From contig NC_033635.1 of the NCBI RefSeq assembly GCF_001540865.1, positions 10,543,565-10,607,564 on the forward strand: a DNA stretch of 64,000 nt. The letters are read 5' to 3'. The position numbers and the translations under genes are program-made. The notes beneath the pieces are model-generated. The model was not told where the DNA came from, made no database searches, and saw only the letters and a program-made list of their open reading frames with translations. This DNA is from Ananas comosus. Lineage: Eukaryota > Streptophyta > Magnoliopsida > Poales > Bromeliaceae. Of the stretch, positions 33,669 through 44,900 are shown piece by piece (within the stretch, counting starts at the first letter, position 1; the number at the start of each line of letters is the position of its first letter).

Positions 33669-36600
33669 TCAAATCTCACCATCCCAAAGCTCCATTAGGG
33701 ACTTGAAAGGCCCAACATCTGATATAAAATCCTCCGCTGGAACACTTCTCTGCTGTGGTATCTGGTTGATCTTGTACTTATCCTCTTCACTCAACTCCCA
33801 ATCAAATATATCTAAGTTCTCCTTCATTCTCTGCTCATTATAGCTCTTCACTAGCACACAATCTCCTTGCTCATGCACCCATCTCAAACATATCTGCATG
33901 AAAATAAAAAAAAATTTAGAAATAAACTTGGCTGAAAATATAAAACAATTAGACTTTGAATTTAGAATCTCAGGTATCAAGCACCAAACCCTTTTGTTAC
34001 TTGTGCTAGGGACGATCAGTGCAGGAAAGAAAAAGTAAATTATTTTTTTTTTAATCAACGTGTCATTTACTAGGTTTAAGGTAAGATGGATATATAGTCA
34101 CTATACTATCCCAACATTTTGACTTAATCTTAACTTTTTTCACTTAAACACTTTTGTCTTCGACTGTTCTTGTGACTATTCAAATATGCTCATCTTTCAT
34201 ATATACCTTCTTATTCAATTAAAGAGAAATGCTAATTCTATGACCAAAAATGGATTTGTAATCTCTACAACCTCTTATTTAAGGATTCCTGCATTCACCG
34301 ACTTCGTTTTATGTTTAATAAAATAAGAAAAGATAGTTATAAGATTTGTTATAACACTAAGATAGTCCCACATCGAAATATAAGAATCTGTCTATCCTAA
34401 TAATAACAACTAGATTTAAGTATTTTGAGCTGGTGGTTTGGACACAATGAGTTATTATTACTAGTCAGTCAGATCGTAAAAAAAAAAAAGACTTTGGATA
34501 GGATGGTTGTAGGATTATAACTCACTTTCAATTGTACCACACCTAGTAGTCTTCATTAGATTGAAGAGAAACTGAAAACTTAAGTATGAAATCACCAAGG
34601 GACAACACTTCAAGAATTCAATTTGAAACTCCAATTAAGGACAAAACAAGAAATTTTAAATCAAACTTGAAGGACTTAACTTTCAAATTTGGTACTTCAA
34701 AATTACCTGAGCCAGAGTTTTTCCCTTGGCTTGGGCAATCTCCTTCAACACCTCACACTCCATCACCCTATCATTTCCCCACACAGTCCCTTTAGCCCCT
34801 AAAGGTGAGTAAGCACATATCTTAATCCCCTTTTCCACACAAAACTCCCTCAACTTCTTTTGTTGCCATAGCGGATTCACTTCCACCTTAAACAAAAATC
34901 AATAAAAAAAAATAATATAATAAATATAAATTAAATATCTGATAAGAAGTTTGGAGGATAAATGTATGGATAGTTTGCGGAGTAACAATATCATTAACAA
35001 ATCAGAAGTTGCTATTGATTAATTTTGATGAGATTTAGAAATTATGAAATGATAACTAGTCGACAAATATCAATATTCATAAACTTAGATTAGAACTTGA
35101 TTATACTTATAATTGTAGTTGTCATCTATTTCACATGATTGTTATCATGGCTCTAAATTAACCTAAGATTGCAAACATGAAAATGAAAAATTATCTAGTA
35201 ATACCAATAATTCAACTAGTTCCAAATAGCAAAATCAAGGACTAAATCATAATGAAATAAATTGCGAAAAAAGTTCAAAGATTTTGAAAAATTACCTGAT
35301 TAACAGCAGGAGGGATTTTCGCGGTCGAGAGCAAAATTTCTAACTTTTTGCAGGAAAAATTGCTCACTCCAATGGCTTTTGTTAAGCCAAGCCTTTGACA
35401 CTCCTCCATTGCTTCCCACACTGATTTAAAATCCAATGGTAAAAGATCATCCTTTGCTATCGGAATATCGGATTTTCCCGCCTTTATACTTATGGGCCAA
35501 TGAATAAGATAGAGATCAATGTACTCCATTTGAAGGTTTCTATAAATATTGAGAGAAACTAACATTAGCACCATGCAATATTTTCTTGTATGAATCAGAG
35601 AGATCCCATATGAATTATATCGATGCAAAATATTTAATATTCTTAAATTCTATAATAAGTCGTACCCACTGTGAAACCTCGCTTCCGAGGAGTCACCCAT
35701 TATGCAAAATATTTTGTACTCTCAAATTGGATAATAAGTCATAACCAGTATGAAACCATATTTTCTAGTAGGAGTCATCCATCGTAGAACTACTTTAGCT
35801 CCGGGACACTTGTTACGATGCGCGCACACGCAGAAACAAAAATGGCGAACGTAAAGTAAACAAACTACAAACAGAAAATAAAATGAATACAAAGATTTAC
35901 ATAAAAAATTAAACCACGGGCGAAGGAAGTGAGGGCTTCATTCTGAAAAAGGGAGCACAATGTTCTGAAGATTATAAAACGCTGTGCCGCATCAAGGGGA
36001 AAGGAGAAGAAGAAAGTTTCTTAACGGGTTCTTCATTATCAGATTAGATCCGTACTGCGGGGGCCCACTATTGACATCTATTTTTCCTTCACAATTTATT
36101 TTCTCAAAAATTTTTCGCACCATGAAACTGTCAATGAACCCCGGATCCAAAATCAAAGTCGATAACCAATTTCAAGGCACCTCTAACAACGCTTAACCCT
36201 CTTAATCTCTTGAATCTAACCACCACTCAATATGCTATAGCCGAGTTAAAGTCATTGCCCTTATTATGTCTATATGTGGAACTATTCCAGATCCTAGGAG
36301 CGTTCGCATTCCTTCAACCCTAATGTGCTCGTTAGGTTCAAATAACTTATCTCGCACTTTCGGCTGATCTAACATGCTCGTCGGGTTCAAACAACTCATT
36401 TCATAATTTGGTTGGTGATTAGCTCTGATACCAGCTGTGGCGCCCTACTTTTCAAAAGGACACCCATCGTAGAACTGCTTTACCTCTAACATACTTAACT
36501 CTCTTAACCTCTTAAATCTAGTCACTGTCCAATATGCATGCTAATCAGGATTAAGAATTTTTGTCTATATATAACTGTTCCAAATCTTCGAGTGTCACAC

Positions 36601-38241
36601 TCCCTCAGGATCTGATAATAAGGACAATCTAGAGATGCAAGGCTAAAATCTCTCACTTTAGAGAAACCCTCAGGAAAACAATCAACTACTCTAGAAAAAC
36701 GACGTTATTGTTATTTTTCTTCTAAAAAAATTGCATTTATCTTAGTTGAGGGTTTCATTTTATTTTGTTGGGAAATTGGTGTTTAGTAAAATGGAAATAA
36801 GGCTTTCCAATAGGGGCATTATGTAAGACCCATTATACAATTAAAACCTACCGTGTGCCATCGCTGGAATTGTGACGTCCCACTTTTCAGAGGGGATTAT
36901 TCATTCTAGAATTATTTTAATCCTAATGTACGCATAATTCTTTTAATTTTTTGAGTCTAACAAAAATACTATAGTCGAGCTAGAAGTTTAGTTTTATTAT
37001 ATCTTATATATAAGAGTATTATATCTTATTGGAAAATAAGCCTAGTGGCCAACGATCGTGAAAATGAATAATATACTACCATTTTGAAAAGGCTCTCCAA
37101 CTTTATTTTTTTTATTTATGGGCACTCCTTTCATTCCAATTTTTGTAATTTTAGTTATTTTTCTAAATCAAGTTAGAGATTTGATAACACTAATGACCTT
37201 GCAAGCTACAACTAATGGAATTTGTTATTCTATATATTAGTCGAAAAGGCATATAGAACAGTTAAACTAATAGATACATTATCAAATTTAATACAATCTA
37301 TAATATGAGCAAGGCTACTGTGCTATTAAGAGCACAGCAGATTTCTCCCCAATATCTCATCTCTCTTTCATTCTAACCATCCATCAAACTTGATGGGTGG
37401 TTAGAAAGTTAGGAGTATAAGGGCTGCTGTGCTCCTAATAGCGCAGTAGCCCTACTCCTATAATATATAGTTTAATTACTAAAGTTAACTTAAATAAATA
37501 AAATGGTAAAAGTGTTACAAAATTTTTAAAATTTTGATTTTACTATCTAATCTTTTAATTTGTTTGATTTGTATCAGTCAACAGTAATTTGACTTTAAAT
37601 TTAAATTAATTAGTTTAATAAATTTATTGTTGCAAAAATTGCATGAAACATACTAATTAAATCTGTAGAGATAAATAACACATTCAAATTTAAAGTCAAT
37701 ACACTGTTAACTGATTCAAATTAAATAAATTAAAATATTAGATAGTGAAATTTAAGTTTTAAAAAATTAGATATTGAAATTAAAATAATCTATATCTTAA
37801 AAAATGTTGTAAAAGTTGAAGGTGACTTTTACCAATGCGTGTTGCGTACTGCACTCCCTTATCCAATATTCATTGGCCAGGATTTATTTAAGGATGTGAA
37901 ATCAATCGAAATCAAATTTAAAAATTGAAAAAGAAAAAGAAAACTAATCTATAAAAAAATTTAAATGAATTTAAATTTTAAATTTAAATTAATTACTGGA
38001 GAGTTTTTCTCAACGCGGGGATGACACGGTCGCCATGGGCATCACTGCACCAGAGCTTGGAGGTGATGAAGAGCTCGTCGCGGGATCCGACGAGCCCCGA
38101 CTCGACGGCGTCGGCGACGGCCTCGCCGAGGGACGTCTCCGACGGGCCGAACGGGTACGTCACGGTGCCCATGCCGATCATCTGCATCGGCTTTGAATCC
38201 GGCGCGGCCGAGATCAACAACACTTCGGGGATCCTTCCCAT
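33669..38241 (-). CDS. Aldo-keto reductase, AKR4 type, with deleted active site
   Basis: Four exons on the minus strand: 37997-38241, 35296-35539, 34707-34886 and 33669-33893, all GT-AG, giving 297 residues with no stop or frameshift. Starts [12 protein letters not shown] and ends [11 protein letters not shown]. It is the tandem paralogue of the gene at 41916-49247 with identical exon phases. Relative to that gene, 78 bp are absent from exon 1: PFGPSETS runs straight into LGEAVADAV. This removes '[16 protein letters not shown]', hence the catalytic Asp and Tyr of the AKR tetrad. The Lys (TSKLW, about 62) and His (LIHWP, about 95) remain. A proximal TATA box is kept. It is therefore either an expressed but redox-dead protein, a recent pseudogene, or an assembly error. 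Family substrates include chalcone precursors, codeinone-like ketones and the mugineic acid intermediate; I cannot choose among them. Confidence 0.85.
34355..34480. mobile_element. LTR remnant (family T2) in the AKR intron 3
   Basis: TAGTCCCACATCGAAATATA ... GGTGGTTTGGACACAATGAG resembles the LTR at 7630-7784. No TSD assigned. Confidence 0.4.
35655..36620 (-). mobile_element. Cassandra-type TRIM in intron 1 of the truncated AKR
   Basis: On the minus strand a 5' LTR occupies about 36436-36620 and is followed by a near-perfect tRNA-Met primer-binding site TGGTATCAGAGCT (36421-36433). A 3' LTR lies further left in two pieces (about 35655-35800 and 36178-36320), split by roughly 375 bp of unrelated sequence. 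The LTR has a 5S-rRNA-like segment (minus-strand GTTAAGTATGTTAG ... CTACGATGGGTGTCC). No coding region, as expected of a TRIM. Confidence 0.7.
36866..37030 (-). mobile_element. Solo Cassandra-type LTR
   Basis: TGTGACGTCCCACTTTTCAG ... CATTCTAGAATTATTTTAAT ... GTACGCATAATTCTTTTAAT parallels the 36436 LTR, including its 5S-like part, but more diverged. Confidence 0.5.
37307..37457. mobile_element. 151-bp hairpin MITE with 9-bp TSD
   Basis: GAGCAAGGCTACTGTGCTAT opposite ATAGCGCAGTAGCCCTACTC; perfect 9-bp TSD CTATAATAT (37298-37306, 37458-37466). The 9-bp duplication places it with Mutator-like MITEs. Both arms pair over about 60 bp. Confidence 0.85.
37480..37810. mobile_element. AT-rich foldback MITE (family F)
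   Basis: Arms 'AAAATTTTGATTTTACTATC' and, inverted, 'TTAGATAGTGAAATTTAAG' with 'CAGTAATTTGACTTTAAATT' mirrored in the centre. Confidence 0.6.
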
Positions 38242-38293
38242 TTTCTTGTACTAAATTGGTAGAGATTGATTCGACAATTTGTAATGCGGTGGG

Positions 38294-38301
38294 TATTTAT
38301 A
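38294..38301 (-). promoter_or_regulatory. TATA box of the truncated AKR gene
   Basis: TATAAATA on the minus strand, 53 bp before the ATG. The intact paralogue has the same octamer 76 bp before its ATG. Confidence 0.55.
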
Positions 38302-38470
38302 GAGAAAAAAATGTGTACTTTGGCCTATTCAGTTGGCAGCGTAAACTAGGCTCGCTGAATCGACGACAATTAATGAGCAGGGACAACAAAGTAAACTTTT
38401 GTGGGCGCCATCTTCAAACTAATAGTTTGAAAATGATGCGGATGGGTCATATGGGCGACCCATCCAACGG

Positions 38471-39030
38471 TAGGAATGCAAACTGCGGCGGATTCCGCCC
38501 CGACTATAAAAAGTCGGTCCCGCCTCTCGTTTCGAATTCGTGACGGGTTGAAAATAGTTATTCCATAATCCGTCCCGCCTTATAACCTGCCTCCCGCCGG
38601 CGCCCCGAATCCGCCCCGCCAAATAGTATTTATTTTATAAATTATAATATTATTAATATTTTATAAATTCAAATCAATAAAATTTTTAATATTAATTGAT
38701 AATATTATCAAGTTATATATAATTAATAATATCAACTATAAAAATAAAAAATATTAATCACAACTCGCAACAAAATTCAAAAATTTTAAATACATACATA
38801 TGGAAAAATTTTAAAGACATACATTCGGGGTAGATTCGGGACAGATCATGACGGGACGGATTCGGGGCGGATTCGAGGCGGATCAAAAATTTTTCCGTTT
38901 CCTGCCCCGAATCCGCCACGGATAATAAAAATTGCCCCGCCCCGAATCCGTTTATTTCCTTTCGTTTACTGCCCCATTCGGGGCGAATCGGGGCGGGAGC
39001 TCCACCACCCCGGATCCATTTGCATCCCTA
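38471..39030. mobile_element. hAT-like element with 8-bp TSD (GATCCGCCCC family)
   Basis: 560 bp from TAGGAATGCAAACTGCGGC to CATTTGCATCCCTA; perfect 8-bp TSD TCCAACGG (38463-38470, 39031-39038). Same family as 27770-28111. Non-coding. Confidence 0.9.
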
Positions 39031-39039
39031 TCCAACGGT

Positions 39040-40055
39040 CACCCATGAAAGAAAAAAAAAAAAATTGTCCGGTATTTTTAGAGAGAGAGAGAGCAGTAGA
39101 GGAAGTGGAAGGGCGGCCGTCGGATGGGCCACATGGCGTCCATCCGCATCGTCTCCGGTGCCCATAAAATTTTTGTCCGCTTTATTGAAAGATGAGTAGA
39201 AACATTCAAACCAGTGAAAAACATAAAAAGTTGGGCATTTACTTATGACTATTTTTTTAAATTTTTAATTTATCTTAAAATTAGCAAATTAATATTATAA
39301 ATATCAAATTTCATAAATAAATTATAGGGGTTTGAAGAGATCTGAAGAAATATTTGAAAATTAATAAAGTTACTTTGGTCAACCAGAATATATAAGATAT
39401 TTTTAAGACTGCGAAGGGTATATATTAGATATTTCTTAAAACTCTATATGTATATCAAATATTATATTATTTTATTATTCTTTTTTTTTGCTAATTTGTA
39501 TATTTTTTTATTCTCAAATTTTGAGAAATTTGATACTTTGATTCTTAAATTTTAATTTATTATAAATTACAGCTTGAATTTTTTAAATTATTGTAATCAT
39601 GTCCAACGGCATATTTAGCTGGCTAAATAATGATATATTGCAAATTAGTACAGATGCTATTGCATTATAATTAATTGTGTGGTAATTACTAATATGATGC
39701 ATCATTGCCACATTAGCATAATATTAGTATTTAGATAATTAAATTGAATCGTTAAATTTAATTGCAATAACTGAAAAAGTTCCAATCAGAAATTGCGACA
39801 AAGTATAGTTCGAGAACTCCAATATCACATACCGTAAAGATTGAGGATCGAAAGTGCAATTTAGCTTATTTTGTTTGGACCAATACTATCAATATATTTT
39901 AAAGTGAAGTGTATATCTTACATTCTTTGTCATATTCTTTTTTTTTATATTATTTCTCGCTACTAGGGTGAGAATTTGTAGTTTTTTTTTTTTTTTTAAC
40001 AAAATATCAAGCTAGCAGAATCTCAGTTGATTTTTGCAACCACCAGAGCCATAAA
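39040..40055. other. Intergenic, nothing recognised
   Basis: AT-rich; short GA run near 39080. Confidence 0.4.
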
Positions 40056-40064
40056 TTGTTTTTA

Positions 40065-40418
40065 GGGAAAACTTCAAAAACCCCCCCGTGGTTTCGTGCG
40101 TTCTCACTTTAGTACCCTGTGGTTTAAAACGTATCAATTTGCCCCCATGTGGTTTCGTTTTTCTCTTTTTGTTATTAATTTTATTATTATTTTTTTCTTA
40201 AATCAGTGACAAAGTTAAAATTAAAGAATACTAAAGTGAATATTCGATAAATATAGATGGTTATCTGAAATTTTTTGTATATAATTTAACGAAATGTTAA
40301 CGGAAAAACTTTCGAAAAGATAAAAATGAAACCACAGGGAGACAAATTGATACGTTTTAAACCACAAGGTAGTAAAGTGAGAATACATGAAACCACAGGG
40401 GGGTTTTGAAGTTTTCCC
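40065..40418. mobile_element. Foldback MITE, family M1, with perfect 9-bp TSD
   Basis: 354 bp, GGGAAAACTTCAAAAACCCC to GGGTTTTGAAGTTTTCCC; TSD TTGTTTTTA at 40056-40064 and 40419-40427. Terminal inverted repeats of about 110 bp contain three 'CCCTGTGGTTT' type units per arm. This copy defines family M1 as Mutator-like. Confidence 0.9.
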
Positions 40419-40639
40419 TTGTTTTTATTCACAAAAGAAGAGCACAGACGGAACAGAACAACTAATATCTCCGTATGTTCACACCAACATAATTAATTAG
40501 CATAGAAGAATCTGGAAACATGCGCCAAAAAAAAGAAACCAGGCTCTTTCAGAAGAGAAAGCCTACTTATATCACACTTACACCGTATCATCAATAATAA
40601 ATTAATCATATATCTTTATTTAAAAAATATATAATAAAA

Positions 40640-40935
40640 ATATTTTTTTATAGTCATGATGGGAGAAATAAATATAAAGAAAACTATTTGATTGTTGGGA
40701 CGTCATGTCACTAATATAACTGGTGCATTCTAAAATTTTTTTTCTGAGAGAGAGAGAGAAAATATTGTCTTACTCTTTCTCCTCGTTGCTCTCAACATCC
40801 ACCCACCCCTCAATTTTTAAAAAAAAATATAATAATTATAATTATGATGGGACGGATGAAATTAAGAAAAATAATTTTATGATTGAAAACGTCATGTCAA
40901 TAATATAACTGGTGCATTCTAAATTTTTTTTTAAT
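40640..40935. repeat. Diverged direct duplication, about 189-bp spacing
   Basis: ATATAACTGGTGCATTCTAA occurs at about 40715 and again at about 40904, each preceded by CGTCATGTCA and a GATGGGA-containing stretch. A GA tract lies between them. Open frames to either side are not recognised. Confidence 0.6.
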
Positions 40936-41304
40936 AAATAAGCATGCGAGCAAGTAAAAGAGTGGAAATTCTCTTGCTCCAATCTCTCCTTTATCTCTTC
41001 CACGAGTGGGCAGAAGACCAAAGACCAAAACAAAAACGGAAAAGTAAAACCTTTCCCCACTTTGGCCAACAAGAAAAAGGCTGCGGCAGAAGGCGAGAAA
41101 GAGAGCGTCGCGGCGAAAAGGATGTGAAGGATGGAGAAAAGAAGAAAAAAAATAAAAAAATAAAAAATGAAATTGCATTTTTTATTTGACGCTCTTTTTT
41201 TCATTACCGTCCATCTTAAAAATACTTCAACTCTTTCATACTTAATCATCTTTACTTCTTAAGAAATTTATTCATATTATACCTTCAAGTAAATAGAGCT
41301 TATT

Positions 41305-41760
41305 ACTATTCCCGACGGTATAACAGCCGAATCAACAATCGGTTCTATTAAACCGACCGTCCCTAGAGTAAGTGGCAAAGGGCTTAGTGGTTGATACCTG
41401 AGACCCAAGTTCGAATCCTAGTTGATTCACATTTCCAGCTAAATTTATTTCTAAATGAAATAAACGAAGTGGGTAGCGTGCTACCTATCTCTCAAAAAAA
41501 AAAAAAAAAAAAAACAATCGGTTCTATTAAATATGACCTAAACTACTTAAACTTACAAAAATAAAATAAAATTCATGATTTTGCGATATCGTTACCTGTG
41601 ATCAAGTAGTGTCAAACTCATCTTAGAAGTCTTTAAAAACTGACAATTTTAGACTAATAATATTGAAAAATTATAAAAACTAAAACTTAAAAACTTAAGT
41701 ACCCTAAATCTTATTTAGCAGTATCAATATTATATTCTGATGTTCTCTTATCATCGAAAA
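41305..41760. mobile_element. Family P MITE, partial, interrupted by a SINE
   Basis: The left-arm sequence (CGACGGTATAACAGCCGAATCAACAATCG in two parts, then TATGACCTAAACTACTTAAA) follows other family P copies. The SINE at 41353-41512 splits it. Confidence 0.55.
41353..41512 (+). mobile_element. tRNA-derived SINE with 19-bp TSD
   Basis: 160 bp with A-box-like GGCAAAGGGCTTAGTGG, B box AGTTCGAATCC about 35 bp later, and a terminal A-run. The flanks are a perfect 19-bp duplication, AACAATCGGTTCTATTAAA (41334-41352, 41513-41531). Intact promoter boxes and the perfect TSD indicate a recent insertion. Diverged relatives lie at 10925-11070 and around 13730-13845. It is not a tRNA gene, as no cloverleaf can be drawn downstream of the B box. 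Confidence 0.9.
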
Positions 41761-41915
41761 TGACACACAAGCAAACAACCTTCTTTATTTTTAGAAGCAT
41801 TCGAGCCTAGCTCATTATTTATTACAGTAATTAAGTGAGCTTTCATTGGCCAACACAACTAACAGAGTGACTTTGCAATCTCTCTCTCTCTCTCTCTCTC
41901 CCCCCAATAATTGAA

Positions 41916-44900
41916 TCAAATCTCACCATCCCAAAGCTCCTTGAGGGATTTGTAAGGCCCACTAGGGGAGACAAAGTCCAATCCTTGATATCCTTTGCAC
42001 TGTGGGATTTGGCTAATTTTGTGGTTATCCTCTTCACTCAATTCCCAGCCAAGTATGTCCAAGTTCTCCATCATCCTCTTCTCATTGAAGCTCTTCACCA
42101 GCACAACATCTCCTTGTTCATACACCCACCTTAGACATATCTGAATGAAAAATAATAATGCTTCTTCACATGTACACACATATATATATATATAATAGGG
42201 GCAATTTCATCACTGCCCCTCTCAAATATGTAAAAATCATAAATACTCCTGTAAAGTTGAAAATATCATATATATACCCCTTCAAATGTAAAATTTTTTC
42301 ACAATTACCCTTCCTTCCAACGGTCGTTACTGTAACTATGGTTAAAGTTTGGTTAAATAAAGGTTGAGTTACAAAATGACTAAGTTACCCTTAAAAAGCT
42401 TTGGTATTGTTTGGACAGCAAATAATTAAGGGGCAATTTCATAAGTACCTCTCTAAATTTTAAAAATAACATATCTAGTACTAATTATTAGTGGGTAAAA
42501 AATAAAGAAACACCTCACCTATAGATCATTTTGAACTAGACCCCTTTAAGTTTTATTTTTTAACATTAAGAGCCTTTGAACTATCAGTTTTTTTTTATTT
42601 GGACTTAGTTAAAAGTTTTTTAATTGAGATCCCTCACATGAATTTGATAAAATTTTTAATTTTGTTGGGAAAAAACACTCAATTGCTAAAATTTAAAAAA
42701 AAAAAAACACTTAGGTTGAGAGGGCATATATATAGAGAGTTTTGTAATAATACTATCGGTAGTAAAGCTCGGTTTACTACGATTTATTTTCAATGATAGA
42801 ACTTCCAAATTGACAATCGGCACTATTAAATATGATCTAAACTATTTAAACTATTTGAATATTAAATTTCACGTTTTTCGAGTTGGGATCACGTCGAAAT
42901 GGACTATAGGTGAGAGGGTTTTCATAAAATTTTACTTTATTGTTAACAATAAATTTTCAATTAAAAATTTTTTGTTTGAGCATATCATATAAGTACTACT
43001 CTAATATCAAGAATTTTGATATCAAAATATTTTTAGCGTGAGAAATGTGAGTTATTTTAATAAAATTTTAAAAAATAAATCTTTAAATAATTTATGTTGA
43101 ATTCTACTATGGACAATTGCATTACAATTATATATAGTTTAAAAGTGAAAAATCATAATGAGATTTAGCTATCACACTTAATAAACTATAGATCTTTAAT
43201 TATAAAATTTTAAAAACAATGTTAAATTATTATGTGATTCAAACGTTAAAAAATAATCATATAATTAATCTTAAAGATTACATGGTTAAATTGTTGCTAG
43301 GGGTAAAATTGGTATTTATAAAATATTGGATGACCTATTGACGGAAAGTTAACCTAAAGGGTATCTATGAATATTTTTTGTTTTAAGAGGGGTATTGATG
43401 TTATTTTCTAGTTTAGAGGGTTATTCATGAAAGTACGATCTTCCAGAGGGGTATTGATGAAATTATCCCTATATAATAGTTGTGTTGGAATATAATTAGT
43501 AGTATGATACTATTTATTTTGTGATCATTAGATGTCTTGAGTTGAGTGAGTGCACGTGGTTGATGCAACAGTAATGATCCAAGGATGAAAAAATAAATAG
43601 TATGTATTATTATTAATATTCTAATTGAACTCTCTCTCTTTATATATATAATAATGTCAAAAAAAACACAAGAAGTATAGAATGCCTAAAAACTGTATGG
43701 TAAATTTTTGTTAGCCATCCTTTATATAGCATTTTTAATTTACAAATTATAGGATTAAATTGTTTCATTGTTGTCTCATTGTAAAAACCTTTCGCTGAGT
43801 AAATAAAGTAAACAATGTTACAATTTACAAATTGCAGGATCAAATTGTTGAACCATGTGATCAACAACATTTTGTTATATATATAGTCCCCCTATTAAAT
43901 TAGATGGAAATATAACATTGAAAGCAATTTCAAAGTTAATGGACAATGAGGCCCCCCAAAACAACAACATTGCAGGATATTTAAAAGAGGATTTCTCATC
44001 CATCTTAATAAATTGTGACTTGACATAAAGGCTAGGATTCAATTTAGAAAATTAATTAATAGTTGAGAATGGAAAGTTTGAGAACCATTGATGTGATTTA
44101 CCCCACATCAATTGCATTCCCTTTTGACTAACTTTTTTTTTTTTTTGCTTCTATTTTTAATTATAAACACCTATTGAAGACCTATAGAAAAAAGTGATTC
44201 TAAAAGAAGTTAAAAGTTTACTGTAACATTTTTTAAACAATACTATTTAAATAGTACTTTATCAAATAACAATATCTTACTACTGAAAATTGAAATAGAG
44301 AAGGCACATCTCATCATTACCTGAGCCAGAGTCTTCCCCTTAGCCTCAGCAATCTCCATGAGAACAGCACATTCCATTACCCCATCACTCCCCCAAAGTG
44401 CACCTCTTGCTCCCAAAGGAGACCAAGCACATATTTGAATCCCCTTAGCCACACACAACTCCCTCAACTTCCTTTGTTGCCAAAGAGGATTCACTTCCAC
44501 CTTAGACCAAAAACAAAGAAAAGAAAAAGAAAAGAATTCAATTCCATGATCAAAACTTGCGTACTCTTTTAGACATCAGAAATTAAATAGCAAGTGTGTA
44601 AGTTTCGTAGCATGAGGATGTGCTAAAAACTTGCTGATATAAATGTGTTATAATGCATACCATGCCGTACTATATAGATGTGTACTGATATGCTATGATA
44701 TAAAATATTTATATTTTTTTATGCTAATATATTTTAATTATTTATGTATATTCTTATTTAATGTTTGGTACTTTATTGTGATAATTACTTGTAATTTTTT
44801 TAAAAAAAAGATAATTTTAAACTATACCATTAGAATGGAGATTTAATCATGCCAAAATTTTGTCATGATACGACATATTTGACATGACATGTGACATGTT

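Noticed and set aside
33894..34058. N-terminal extension of the 129-codon frame over the last exon of the truncated AKR
   Set aside because: A ...GCAG acceptor precedes ICLRWV and the upstream residues are intron translation.
40944..41250. Lys/Glu-rich plus frame and hydrophobic minus frame
   Set aside because: Purine-rich low-complexity DNA read on two strands; no conserved motif.
41353..41420. tRNA gene suggested by A and B boxes
   Set aside because: No cloverleaf, and it carries an A-tail and a long TSD: it is a SINE.
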